From NCBI GenBank assembly GCA_944386055.1, contig CALWZP010000020.1:1-43106 (forward strand): 43,106 nucleotides of DNA. Reading direction: 5' to 3'. This document shows, piece by piece, positions 30,306 to 39,215 of the stretch (positions are counted from its first letter, which is position 1; each line of letters starts with the position of its first letter). The notes under the pieces were generated by a model, which had not been told where the DNA came from, made no database searches, and worked only from the letters and a program-made list of their open reading frames with translations. A program made the translations under genes and the position numbers. Source of the DNA: an uncultured Oscillospiraceae bacterium. Its GTDB lineage: Bacteria > Bacillota > Clostridia > Oscillospirales > Oscillospiraceae.

Positions 30306-31747
30306 CCGGCGCCGCCCCCTTCCCTCATCCCGGTGCGCCGGGCATACAGCAGCCCCACCGCCACGAAGATCCAGAACAGCAGCAGCACCCGGTAGTTATA
30401 GAAGGAGTGGTCGGTCATGGACTGCACCAAAAAGCCGCACATGGCGGAGATGCTGGCGATGAGACCATAGCGGCTGGTCCGGTCGGTCTCCCGGGACAGG
30501 GCGCCGCAGGTCACCCGGAAGAAGAGGAAGAGGATGATGAGGAAGACCACCAGCCCGCAGATCCCGCAGTCGCACATGATCTGCAGGAACAGGTTGTGGG
30601 CGTGGGGCGCGGCCACCGAGTTATAGCTGTAAGCCGGATAGACCATGTTGAAGGCGGTCACCCCCGGGCCCACCCCGCACAGCCAGTAGTCCTTCAGCAT
30701 GGACACCGTGCCCAGCCAGATGGACAGGCGGTAGGAGGTGGAGCCGTCGGACAGGTCGCCGATGCTGGTAAAGCGCTCGATCACCGTCTCCGGCAAAACG
30801 AAATACAGGGCCACCAGAGCCACGATCCCCAGCAGGATGAAGCGCCGGTCCATCAGGATCAGGAATACCGCCCCGGCGAACAGCAGGCCCAGCCAGCCCC
30901 CCCGAGATAAGGTGAGGATCATGCAAACGCACATGACGCAGAAGGCCAGGGCGTAAAGGATCCGCCCTTTCCAGCGCTTTGCAGTCATCACCCCTGCCGC
31001 AGCGAAGGGGATAATGAGCAGCAGATATTCCGCCAGCACATTGGGATTCTGCAGGGTGGAGTATACCCGTGTGGTGATGGAGGAGAACATGTCACTGTCC
31101 ACCCAAGCGGCGCTCCCTGTCACCCCCAGCAGGTACTGCACCCCGCCATAGGCAGACACCACTGTCCCGGCGCACACCAGCAGCATTACCAGCCGGTCCA
31201 GCTCCTTCCGGGTGTGCACCGCATTGAGGAGCACCAGGCACCAGCCGATGAAGAACGCGGTGAGGATACCGCCCAGGAGGCTGCCGGAAACGGTCACCGA
31301 CAGGAACACCGCCGCCACATAGATGGCGGCCAGCAACAGGATATAGCGGTTCACCGGGGTGTAGACCAACTCCCGCTCCCGCTGACAGCCCAGATTCAGC
31401 ACCAGGGACACAAGGCCCATCATGGCCAGGCCCAGCACCGCCATGGTGGGCAGGATGGGCGCGGCCACCGCCGCCAGCGTACACCAGAACCACTCCCGCC
31501 GGAACACGCTGCCCTCCAGCAGCCGGTCCAGGCGCAGGGCGGAAAAGATGCGGCACAGCAGCCGATGCAGCATCTTCCACAGCCGGTAGAATACGCTGCC
31601 GGTGGACTGCTCCGCGCCCCGGGTGGGGCTGAGGAACGCCGTGATGATCCGGCTGTTGTGCCATTGCCCTCCAAGCCAGCGCCCCACCGCCGCCAAAGCG
31701 CGGCACAGCACACTGCCCTGGAGCACATTTTGAATGATCTGCGCCAT
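30302..31747 (-). CDS. O-antigen ligase/polymerase-family membrane protein (Wzy/WaaL-like)
   Basis: The product is 481 aa with 10-12 membrane helices. The PF04932-type core lies at about 190-430: STLQNPNVLAEYLLLIIPFA, LTLSRGGWLGLLFAG, and a large outer loop ending YNSVAAPHAHNLFLQIMCDC with GICGLVVFL, the H-x-HN-x3-L signature of O-antigen ligases and TuaE-like polymerases. An unusual amphipathic extension (about residues 1-85, including FLSPTRGAEQS) precedes the first helix. In Gram-positives such proteins polymerise or attach wall glycans outside the membrane. It follows murJ by 3 nt with GGAG upstream and overlaps the glycosyltransferase. Confidence 0.88.
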   Translation of the reverse strand: MAQIIQNVLQGSVLCRALAAVGRWLGGQWHNSRIITAFLSPTRGAEQSTGSVFYRLWKMLHRLLCRIFSALRLDRLLEGSVFRREWFWCTLAAVAAPILPTMAVLGLAMMGLVSLVLNLGCQRERELVYTPVNRYILLLAAIYVAAVFLSVTVSGSLLGGILTAFFIGWCLVLLNAVHTRKELDRLVMLLVCAGTVVSAYGGVQYLLGVTGSAAWVDSDMFSSITTRVYSTLQNPNVLAEYLLLIIPFAAAGVMTAKRWKGRILYALAFCVMCVCMILTLSRGGWLGLLFAGAVFLILMDRRFILLGIVALVALYFVLPETVIERFTSIGDLSDGSTSYRLSIWLGTVSMLKDYWLCGVGPGVTAFNMVYPAYSYNSVAAPHAHNLFLQIMCDCGICGLVVFLIILFLFFRVTCGALSRETDRTSRYGLIASISAMCGFLVQSMTDHSFYNYRVLLLFWIFVAVGLLYARRTGMREGGGAG

Positions 31748-31750
31748 CCC

Positions 31751-33304
31751 TCAGCGCTCCTTCCCTTTCAGTTTCTTCCACATTATCTGCAGCTCTGGCA
31801 GCTTCAGCACCGCCGCCAGAACAAAGTACACCGCCACGCCGACGCAGGTGGGGGCCGCCACGCAGAGCGCCTTCCCCGCCAAGCCGTTCAGCACACCGGA
31901 TACCGCCCATAGCGTCCCTCCTGCGGCGGCGGCCATCACCCCGCTGGCCAGGGCCACCTTGCCCATGTCCAGCAGAAAGCTCCGGTCCAGGAGGCCCGCC
32001 CCCTCCCGCTGCAGGCAGATCAGCAGCACCAGGGCGTTCACCGTGGAGGCCAGGGCGGAGGCCAGGGCCAGCCCCACCACTCCCAGTGTGTCAGTCAGCA
32101 GCATACAGGCCGCGATGTTGGTCGCCACTGATATACAGCTGGCCACCAGAGGCACCGTCCCCCGGTGTTTGGCGAAGTAGGCCCGGGAGAGGATGTTCTG
32201 CACCCCATAGCCCACCATCCCCAGGCTGACGAACAGCAGCGCCCGGCCGGTGATGTCCACCGACTGACTGTCAAAGGCGCCGCCGCCGTAGATCAGGTCG
32301 ATGAGAGGCCGGGAGATGACCATCATCCCCGCCATCATGGGGCCCACAAAGAACAGACAGCCGTGGAGGGTGGAGCGCAGCGTCTCCCGAAAGGCGGTCT
32401 GGTCCTCCGCCACCTCCAGTTGAGACAGCTTGGGGAAGATCACATTGGTGATGGACAGCACAAACACCCCCGCCACAATGAGGTAGAGGTTGTTGGCCAG
32501 GTCGATGATGGAGGCCCCGTCCCCATTCAGCAGGTGAGAGCCGAATTTGGCGTTGATCACCAGATTGATGGGCTGGGCCCAGGTGCTGATCATGGCGGGC
32601 AGGACCAGCACCAGCACCTGGCGCATCCCCGGGGTCCACGGCCGGGGATCGGGCAGGAAGTACCACCCCTTCTTCCGCAGGGAGGGCAGCTGCACCACCG
32701 CCTGAAGGGCCCATGCGATAAGATAGGCCACCGCCAGGCCGTAGATCCCAAATCGCTGGTTCAGCGTGAGGAAATAGAGGATGATGAACCCGTTGGACAC
32801 CGAACTGATCAGCGCCGGGATATTGAACTCGTCCAGAGACTGGAGCAGCCCCACGAAGGTGAAGGCCACCCCGGTGAAAAACACCGCAGGGAACAGGATT
32901 CTGGTCAGGTCGGTACACAGGGCCACCGTCTGCTCGTCAAAGCCGTCCGCCATCAGCAGCACCAGCGGCCGGGCCAGGATCATCCCCACGATGCTCAGCC
33001 CCAGGGTGATCAGCGCGATCACCGACAGGAAATTCCCCGAGAAATTGAACGCCTCCCGCCGCCCCTGCCGGCTGAGATACTGGGTAAACACCGGGATAAA
33101 GCACGCCGCAATGGCGGAGGCAAAGATCACATCAAAAAAAACCCGGGGAATGCGGCTGGCCAGCAGGAAGGCGTTGCTCTCCATCCCCAGGCCGTAGCTG
33201 GTGGTAAGCAGCCGGTCCCGCAGCAGGCCCAGCACCTTGCCCAGCAGGGTGATGACCATCACGGTGCTTACCGCACGCACCGGGCTTGTCCCTTGCTTTT
33301 CCAC
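31751..33304 (-). CDS. murJ: MurJ-type lipid-linked oligosaccharide flippase (MVF family)
   Basis: The product is 517 aa with 14 predicted membrane helices and the MurJ family length. N-terminal signatures are MVITLLGKVLGLLRDRLLTT and SNAFLLASRIPRVFFDVIFA, with SAIAACFIPVFTQYLSRQGR giving the first-loop arginines. GVQNILSRAYFAKHRGTVPL is the conserved MVF block. MurJ flips lipid II; in this operon the protein may instead flip the wall-polymer precursor. I chose GTG 33304 (MEKQGTSPVRAVSTVM) because GGGAGGGAGATC precedes it, whereas the longer reading from 33394 starts at the promoter -35. It is the first gene of the seven-gene leftward operon. Confidence 0.9.
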   Translation of the reverse strand: MEKQGTSPVRAVSTVMVITLLGKVLGLLRDRLLTTSYGLGMESNAFLLASRIPRVFFDVIFASAIAACFIPVFTQYLSRQGRREAFNFSGNFLSVIALITLGLSIVGMILARPLVLLMADGFDEQTVALCTDLTRILFPAVFFTGVAFTFVGLLQSLDEFNIPALISSVSNGFIILYFLTLNQRFGIYGLAVAYLIAWALQAVVQLPSLRKKGWYFLPDPRPWTPGMRQVLVLVLPAMISTWAQPINLVINAKFGSHLLNGDGASIIDLANNLYLIVAGVFVLSITNVIFPKLSQLEVAEDQTAFRETLRSTLHGCLFFVGPMMAGMMVISRPLIDLIYGGGAFDSQSVDITGRALLFVSLGMVGYGVQNILSRAYFAKHRGTVPLVASCISVATNIAACMLLTDTLGVVGLALASALASTVNALVLLICLQREGAGLLDRSFLLDMGKVALASGVMAAAAGGTLWAVSGVLNGLAGKALCVAAPTCVGVAVYFVLAAVLKLPELQIMWKKLKGKER

Positions 33305-33370
33305 GATCTCCCTCCCCCGTCTCCCCCGGCGGTCCACCGCCGGCCAAAGGACACAAACAGACATTTTAAT

Positions 33371-33399
33371 ATCATACCCGATAAATGTGAACATTTCAA
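33371..33399 (-). promoter_or_regulatory. Promoter of the murJ-to-cdd wall-polymer operon
   Basis: On the minus strand, TTGAAA (33394-33399) and TATGAT (33371-33376) are 17 nt apart; the leader to GTG 33304 is about 60 nt. Confidence 0.7.
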
Positions 33400-33432
33400 C
33401 TGTACTGCCACTTTTTCCCCTTCTTTTCTTCG

Positions 33433-33461
33433 TTGAAATCTCTCTGGCAATCTGTTACAAT
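33433..33461 (+). promoter_or_regulatory. Promoter of the glycosidase-SLH gene
   Basis: TTGAAA (33433-33438) and TACAAT (33456-33461) are 17 nt apart. The -35 is identical to that of the divergent wall-polymer promoter, 33 bp away. The 5' leader is about 110 nt and GC-rich in its middle. Confidence 0.7.
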
Positions 33462-33577
33462 GAAATACATCGGCGCCCAGCGGGCTCGCAGTGAGCAAAA
33501 ACGGCCAAGCTCCCGCTCGGCCGCCGGCGGCGTCCTGCCGCGCTGTCCCCTCAGGCATCTCGTAAAAGGAGTCTCTC

Positions 33578-36172
33578 ATGAAACATCGCCCTCTCCGATC
33601 CGCCCTGGCCCTGCTTCTGGCTGCGGCCATGACCCTGCCGGCGGCATTCGCCGCACCCGCCGTCTCCTCCTCTCCCGCAGGAGAACAGGTCTGGCAGTCC
33701 CAGACCCAGCTCACCGACGGGCTTACTTACACCAACACAGTCTACCAAAACAGCAGCTATGGCCGGGAGTCTTTATATTCCCTTACGCTTTCTCCGGACA
33801 GCGAGGTATTTCCCATCGTGGTCCCCGGTGACGGGACCATCTACGGCGGAGCCAACATCAGCAGCGCCATCATGTACGCCAGATCCCTGGGCTACCAGGT
33901 GCTGGGCGGGATCAATGCCGATTTCTTCTCCACCTCCACCCGGGTCCCCATCGGTATCGTGGTGGAGGACGGGGTGTACAAGTCCAGCCCCGAGGGGGAA
34001 CCCGCCATTCTCTTTTTCGCCGACGGTTCCGCCCAGATCTCCCAGCCGGAGGTCACCCTCACCCTCACCAACCAGGGGGGCAGCACACTGGCCAGCAACG
34101 CCGGGCAGACCGTCGCCCTCACCCATTTCAACAAGAGCCGGAACAGCGCCGGGCTGTACCTATTCAGCGAGGATTTCTCCACTGTGTCCACCCGCACCTC
34201 CACCGCAGGGTGGATGGTGCGCATGAAGGTGGTGGAGGGTGAGGAGCTCACCCTCACCTCCGGCCTCACCCTGGAGGTCACCGAGGTGTTCCAGACCGAC
34301 GGGGACACCGTCCCCCACGCCCAGGCCATTGGGGAGGACAACTTCATCCTCACTGCCGCCTCCACCGCCGGTCTGGATGGGGAGTTCGCCAAGTTTGCCG
34401 TGGGCGACCGGGTCACCCTCTCCGCCCAGTGCAGCGATGAGCTCACCGCCCAGGCCGTTTGGGCCTGCGGCGGCGGGGACATCCTGGTGCAGGACGGCGC
34501 CCTCACCGACACCTCCACCTGGGACAGCGCCATCTCTGCCACCCGCAATCCCCGCACCCTGCTGGGCATCCACGCCGACGGCACCCTGCAGCTGACCGTG
34601 GTGGACGGGCGGCGCAGCAGCCACTCCAACGGGCTCTCCCTGAGGACCTGCGCGGAAGAACTGCTGGCCCAGGGCTGCGTCACCGTCATCAACCTGGACG
34701 GGGGCGGCTCCTCCGCCATGAGCGTCAATACCCCGGGCGATGACCTGTGCCATGTGGTGAATCAGCCCTCCGACGGCACGCTTCGCACCTGCTCCACCTT
34801 TATTCTGCTGGTCACCCCCGCTGCGGAAGCCGCCGGTACGCCCTGGCAGCTCCATCTGGCGGAGAACGGCGCGGTGGTGCTTCAGGGGGCGTCCATCGAC
34901 CTGTCCCAGGTCTATGCCGCCGACGCCCTGGCCTACTACACCGAGACACCGGAGGATGTGGTCCTCTCGGTGGAGGGCACCTGCGGCACACTGGAGGGCA
35001 CGGTATACACCGCCGTCAGCCCCGGCGTGGAGACCGTCACCCTCACCTCCCCCTCCACCGGCGCCGCCGGCACGGCCCAGATCTATGTGGTGGACACTCT
35101 GGACACCCTGACGGTAACACAGGAAGGAAGCGATGATGCAGTCACTTCTCTGTCTCCCAATACCGGCGAGAGCATCCAGCTCCATGTGAGCGGCACCTGG
35201 AACGGCTTCTCCGTCACCCTGGAGGACACCCAGGCCGCCTGGTCGGTCACCGGTCAGATTGGCGCTGTTACCCCGGAGGGGCTGTTCACCGCCAGCCACT
35301 TCTCCGATGCGGACGGCACCGTGGAGGTCGCCTGCGGCGGGCAGACCGTCTCCATTCCCGTCTCTCTGCCTATCGCCTTCCTGGATGTGGAGGATAACTG
35401 GGCGAAAAGCTTCATCCTCACCCTGGCGGGACAGGGCATTGTGGGCGGTGTGAATACCGACGCGGGCACCATGTACTATCCCAATCAGAACATCACCCGC
35501 CAGGAGTTCTTCATCATGCTCTCCAACATTCTGGGGGTGGATCCTGCGGCCTATGCAGAGGTGGAACTCCCCTTCGCTGACGCCGATCAGATCCCCAGCT
35601 GGTCCGTCAACTATATCAAGGCCATGTACGCTCTGGGATATACCGGCGGCTCTCTGGGAGCAGACGGCCTGTTATACTCCAATTACAGCGCCGCTATCAC
35701 CCGGCAGGAGATCGCCGTGCTGCTGGGGCAATTCCTCCCCGCGCCCGAATCCTGGCCGCTGGAGTTCACCGACGCCGATCAGATCCCCTCCTGGGCGCTG
35801 TCCGGCATGACCACCGCGGTGTGCTATGGTCTGCTGGGCGGCTACCCCGACGGCAGCATTCAGTCCGGCAATTCCGCCACACGGGCGGAGGTGGCGGTAA
35901 TCCTGTGCAACTTCCAGCCGCTGCTGGAGCAGGCGCAGGCCGGCACCCTCACCCCGCCGACACCGGAGGGCGAGGAAGAGGAGACCCCCTCTGAGGGGGA
36001 TCCGTCCGGAACGCAGACCGGCGAATCCGGCTCTGCTCCAGACAACGAAACCGGAACAGAGTCCCCTGCAGAAGATCCCGCCGACTCCGATACGGCCGGC
36101 GATGACCCCTCGGAACAGGGTCCCGCCGATTCCGGGACGGCCGGCACGGAATCTGACAGCCAAACCTCCTGA
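33578..36172 (+). CDS. Secreted phosphodiester glycosidase (NAGPA domain) with three SLH domains
   Basis: The product is 864 aa. A signal peptide (MKHRPLRSALALLLAAAMTL then PAAFA, cut near residue 26) sends it outside. Residues about 85-410 form a NAGPA-type phosphodiester glycosidase domain (PF09992): VLGGINADFFSTSTRVPIGI, NPRTLLGIHADGTLQLTVVD and VINLDGGGSSAMSV around N372. Ig-like beta repeats follow to about 595. Three SLH domains come next, starting near residues 601 (FLDVEDNW), 666 (FADADQIPSW) and 730 (FTDADQIPSW), with ITRQE, ITRQE and ATRAE motifs. The last 74 residues are an acidic Pro/Ser/Gly/Thr tail. SLH domains bind pyruvylated wall polymer, and the divergent operon carries a CsaB domain, so the protein may bind the polymer that operon makes. 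The sugar-phosphodiester target is unknown. Confidence 0.92.
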   Translation: MKHRPLRSALALLLAAAMTLPAAFAAPAVSSSPAGEQVWQSQTQLTDGLTYTNTVYQNSSYGRESLYSLTLSPDSEVFPIVVPGDGTIYGGANISSAIMYARSLGYQVLGGINADFFSTSTRVPIGIVVEDGVYKSSPEGEPAILFFADGSAQISQPEVTLTLTNQGGSTLASNAGQTVALTHFNKSRNSAGLYLFSEDFSTVSTRTSTAGWMVRMKVVEGEELTLTSGLTLEVTEVFQTDGDTVPHAQAIGEDNFILTAASTAGLDGEFAKFAVGDRVTLSAQCSDELTAQAVWACGGGDILVQDGALTDTSTWDSAISATRNPRTLLGIHADGTLQLTVVDGRRSSHSNGLSLRTCAEELLAQGCVTVINLDGGGSSAMSVNTPGDDLCHVVNQPSDGTLRTCSTFILLVTPAAEAAGTPWQLHLAENGAVVLQGASIDLSQVYAADALAYYTETPEDVVLSVEGTCGTLEGTVYTAVSPGVETVTLTSPSTGAAGTAQIYVVDTLDTLTVTQEGSDDAVTSLSPNTGESIQLHVSGTWNGFSVTLEDTQAAWSVTGQIGAVTPEGLFTASHFSDADGTVEVACGGQTVSIPVSLPIAFLDVEDNWAKSFILTLAGQGIVGGVNTDAGTMYYPNQNITRQEFFIMLSNILGVDPAAYAEVELPFADADQIPSWSVNYIKAMYALGYTGGSLGADGLLYSNYSAAITRQEIAVLLGQFLPAPESWPLEFTDADQIPSWALSGMTTAVCYGLLGGYPDGSIQSGNSATRAEVAVILCNFQPLLEQAQAGTLTPPTPEGEEEETPSEGDPSGTQTGESGSAPDNETGTESPAEDPADSDTAGDDPSEQGPADSGTAGTESDSQTS

Positions 36173-36180
36173 TTGTTCCG

Positions 36181-36222
36181 GGTCCCGGCATCCATTACAG
36201 GATGTCGGGGCCTTTTCTCTTT
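36181..36222 (+). terminator. Terminator after the glycosidase-SLH gene
   Basis: A 13-bp stem (36181-36193 with 36200-36212, two G-U pairs) is followed by TTTTCTCTTT. Confidence 0.75.
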
Positions 36223-36271
36223 CAACGGAAAAATTTTTCCCGCTTTGGAGGAAGAATTTTGTTTTTCCCCC

Positions 36272-36299
36272 TTGCCAACCGTACAAACTATGTTATAAT
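36272..36299 (+). promoter_or_regulatory. Extended -10 promoter of the flavodiiron fusion gene
   Basis: TTGCCA (36272-36277) is followed after 16 nt by a consensus TATAAT (36294-36299) preceded by TGT, an extended -10. The start would be near 36306. Confidence 0.75.
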
Positions 36300-36310
36300 A
36301 TTAACGCAAG

Positions 36311-36323
36311 AATGATTCTCATT
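36311..36323. promoter_or_regulatory. Fur-like palindrome overlapping the early leader of the flavodiiron gene
   Basis: AATGATTCTCATT is a 13-bp inverted repeat (AATGA-TTC-TCATT) resembling half of a Fur-type box (AATGAgAATCATT on the other strand). It lies about 5 nt after the predicted transcription start. Iron- or peroxide-responsive repression would suit the gene, but the match is short. Confidence 0.45.
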
Positions 36324-36356
36324 TAATAAAATTTACCAACAGAAAGGATGACAGCC

Positions 36357-39143
36357 ATGGACGCATTTGCCCTGAAGCCGGGCTTCTACTTCACAGGAGC
36401 CCTGGACCACGAACTGCGGGTGTTTGACATCATCATGTACACTGAGTTCGGCACCACCTACAACTCCTATGTCCTCAAGACCCCCAACCACACGGTACTG
36501 TTCGAGACCGCCAAGGCCAAGTGCTGTGACAGCTGGCTGGAAAAGATCGCCCAGGTCGCTCCCATCGAATCGGTGGACTATCTGGTGGTCAGCCACACCG
36601 AGCCGGACCACAGCGGCAGCATCGAGCGGCTGCTGGATCTGAATCCCCGGCTGAAAATCGTGGCCACCGGCTGCGCCATCGATTTTCTCAAGCAGATCGT
36701 CAACCGGGACTTTTACAGCATGCCGGTCACCGACGGAATGACCCTGAAGCTGGACGACAAGACCCTGGAGTTCATGGTGGTACCCAATCTCCACTGGCCG
36801 GACACCATGTATACCTATATCCGGGAGGACAAGATCCTGGTCACCTGTGACTCCTTTGGCAGCCACTACGCCATGGACGAGGTGCTGGTGAGCAAGGTCA
36901 CCGACCACGAGGGCTATCTCCGGGCCACCAAGTACTATTTTGACAACATCATCGGCCCCTTCAAGCCCTTTATGGCGGAGGCGCTGCGCCGGGTGCGCAC
37001 CCTGGAACTGGATATGATCTGTCCCGGTCACGGCCCTGTGCTGGACACCAACATTCCCTGGATGCTGGACACCTATGAGGAGTGGTGCACCGTCATCAAT
37101 CCCAACTCCAAGCCCACTGTCATCATCCCCTATGTCAGCGCCTACGGCTATACCGGAATGCTGGCCAAGGCCATCGGCGAGGGCATCGCAGAGAGCGGCG
37201 ACATCGAGGTGCGCAGCTATGACATGGTGGAGGCGGACGCCGGAAAGGTAGCCCAGGAGCTGCTCTTTGCCGACGGCATCCTCTTCGGCACCCCCACCAT
37301 CGTGGGCGAGGCGCTCAAGCCCATCTGGGATCTGACCACCGGCATGTTTGCCACCACCCACAAGGGGAAGCTGGCCAGCGCCTTCGGCAGCTACGGCTGG
37401 TCCGGCGAGGGCGTGCCCCATATCATGGAGCGGCTGAAGCAGCTGAAGCTGCGCACCGTGGACGGCTTCCGGGTCCGCTTCAAGCCCAGCGAGGTGGAGC
37501 TGATGAACGCCCGGGAATTCGGGCGCAACTTCGGCCGTGTCCTGCTGGAAAATCTCACCCCTGTCCAGCGCGCTCCCAAGCGCAAGGTAAAGTGCAAGAT
37601 CTGCGGCGCTGTATTCGATGAGGGCGTGGATGAGTGCCCCCTGTGCCATGTGGGGCCGGAACATTTCGAGCCCCTGGTGGAGGAGCCCGCTCCCGCCCCT
37701 GCCGGCAAGGTACGCTGCAAGATCTGCGGTGCGGTGTTCGACGCAGGCAAGGATACCTGCCCGGTGTGCGGTGTGGGACCCGAGTATTTCGAGCCTCTGC
37801 CCGCCCAGCCCGTCTCCGTCCCCGGCAGCAAGAAGGGCGGCCGGCAGCTGGTGAAGTGTCTGGTGTGCGGCGAGATCTTCGACGCCTCTCTGGACACCTG
37901 CCCGGTATGCGGTGTGGGCAGGGACAAGTTCGTGGAGGTCACCGTGGACGAGGTGACCTATCAGAACGATACCCAGAACACCTATGTCATTCTGGGCAAC
38001 GGCTGTGCCGGTGTCAATGCGGCGGAGGCCATCCGCCAGCGCGACAAGACAGGGCGCATCCTGCTCATCTCCAATGAGGGTCCCGCCTATCAGCGGCCCA
38101 TGCTCACCAAGGCCATGCTCTCCGGTCTGGACGAGGAGCACATGGCACTCCACCCCGCCGCCTGGTACGACGCGGAGAACATCGTGCAGATTCTGGGGCG
38201 TCAGGTCACCGGCATTCTGCCCCAGGAGCGGGCGGTGGTGCTGGACGGCGAGCTGAAGCTGTCCTACACCAAGCTGATCTACGCCCTGGGCAGCGAGTGC
38301 TTCATCCCCCCCATCCCCGGCCATGAGAAACAGGGCGTGGTGGCCATCCGCCGCTTTGAGGACACCCGGAAGATCCAGGCCATGGGCGACAGCCTGAAGC
38401 GCGCCGTGGTCATCGGCGGCGGCGTTCTTGGGCTGGAGGCGGCCTGGGAACTGCGCAAGGCCAAGTGCGAGGTCACGGTGCTGGAGCTGGCCCCCGCCAT
38501 CATGAGCCGTCAGCTGGACGACACCGCCGCTGGCATGCTGCTGGAGCAGTGCGCCAAGGTGGGGGTCCGGGTGGAGACCGGCGTACAGATTACCTCCATC
38601 GAGGGCGATTCCGCCGTCTCCGGCGTCAAGCTCGCCACAGGGGAGGTCATCCCCGCCGATCTGGTGGTGGTCTCCTGCGGCGTGCGTGCCAACACCGCCC
38701 TGGCTCAGGAGGCCGGCATCCAGGTGGACCGCGCCATCGTGGTGGATGAACGGATGGAGACCAACCTGCCCGGCGTGTATGCCTGCGGCGACTGTGCCCA
38801 GTTCCAGGGGGTCAACTTTGCCCTTTGGCCCGAGGCTCAGGAGCAGGGCCGGGTGGCCGGCGCCTGTGCCACCGGCGACCTGATCTCCTACAGCCAGATC
38901 TCCCCTATCCTGTCCTTTCACGGGATGGATACCGAGCTGTTCTCTCTCGGGGACCCGGGAAAGGACCCCAAGCGCACCTACAAAACCGTGGAGATCATGG
39001 ACGCGCCCAAGGGGCAGCTGGAAAAGTACTACTTTACTGACGACCATCTGTGCGGTGTTATCCTGATGGGGGATGTGTCCAAGATGGCGGATATGATCTC
39101 CGCCATCGAGGAGCGCCGTCCCTTCCAGAAGTTCTTCGCCTGA
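36357..39143 (+). CDS. Flavodiiron protein - triple rubredoxin-like - NADH:rubredoxin reductase fusion
   Basis: The product is 928 aa and holds a complete oxygen or nitric-oxide reductase chain. Residues 1-250 form the diiron metallo-lactamase domain with all ligands: H80, E82, D84 in SHTEPDHSG, H146 (NLHWPD), D165 (TCDSFG) and H225 (CPGHGP). Residues 255-395 form the flavodoxin (FMN) domain, IPYVSAYGYTGMLAKAIGEG and FGSYGWSGEG. Three short rubredoxin-like centres follow: C413/C416/C427/C430, C454/C457/C468/C471 and C501/C504/C515/C518. Residues about 541-928 form a FAD/NADH reductase (ILGNGCAGVNAAEAI, VVIGGGVLGLEAAWEL, GVYACGDCAQF). ATG 36357 is preferred over 36348 because GAAAGG abuts the latter. 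It protects anaerobes by reducing O2 to water. Confidence 0.94.
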   Translation: MDAFALKPGFYFTGALDHELRVFDIIMYTEFGTTYNSYVLKTPNHTVLFETAKAKCCDSWLEKIAQVAPIESVDYLVVSHTEPDHSGSIERLLDLNPRLKIVATGCAIDFLKQIVNRDFYSMPVTDGMTLKLDDKTLEFMVVPNLHWPDTMYTYIREDKILVTCDSFGSHYAMDEVLVSKVTDHEGYLRATKYYFDNIIGPFKPFMAEALRRVRTLELDMICPGHGPVLDTNIPWMLDTYEEWCTVINPNSKPTVIIPYVSAYGYTGMLAKAIGEGIAESGDIEVRSYDMVEADAGKVAQELLFADGILFGTPTIVGEALKPIWDLTTGMFATTHKGKLASAFGSYGWSGEGVPHIMERLKQLKLRTVDGFRVRFKPSEVELMNAREFGRNFGRVLLENLTPVQRAPKRKVKCKICGAVFDEGVDECPLCHVGPEHFEPLVEEPAPAPAGKVRCKICGAVFDAGKDTCPVCGVGPEYFEPLPAQPVSVPGSKKGGRQLVKCLVCGEIFDASLDTCPVCGVGRDKFVEVTVDEVTYQNDTQNTYVILGNGCAGVNAAEAIRQRDKTGRILLISNEGPAYQRPMLTKAMLSGLDEEHMALHPAAWYDAENIVQILGRQVTGILPQERAVVLDGELKLSYTKLIYALGSECFIPPIPGHEKQGVVAIRRFEDTRKIQAMGDSLKRAVVIGGGVLGLEAAWELRKAKCEVTVLELAPAIMSRQLDDTAAGMLLEQCAKVGVRVETGVQITSIEGDSAVSGVKLATGEVIPADLVVVSCGVRANTALAQEAGIQVDRAIVVDERMETNLPGVYACGDCAQFQGVNFALWPEAQEQGRVAGACATGDLISYSQISPILSFHGMDTELFSLGDPGKDPKRTYKTVEIMDAPKGQLEKYYFTDDHLCGVILMGDVSKMADMISAIEERRPFQKFFA

Positions 39144-39153
39144 GTGCAGAAAC

Positions 39154-39193
39154 ACAGAGGCGGACGGGAACTTGCGTTCCCGTCCGCCTCTGT
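39154..39193. terminator. Bidirectional terminator between the flavodiiron gene and rsfS
   Basis: An 18-bp perfect stem beginning ACAGAGGCGGACG (39154-39171) pairs with 39176-39193 across TTGC and is followed by TTCTTGTT on the plus strand. Confidence 0.82.
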
Positions 39194-39215
39194 TCTTGTT
39201 CCGTTCCGGCCCTGC

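Noticed and set aside
36333-39155. 940-codon minus-strand open frame opposite the flavodiiron fusion
   Set aside because: Antisense shadow of a high-GC gene; low-complexity translation and no ribosome site.
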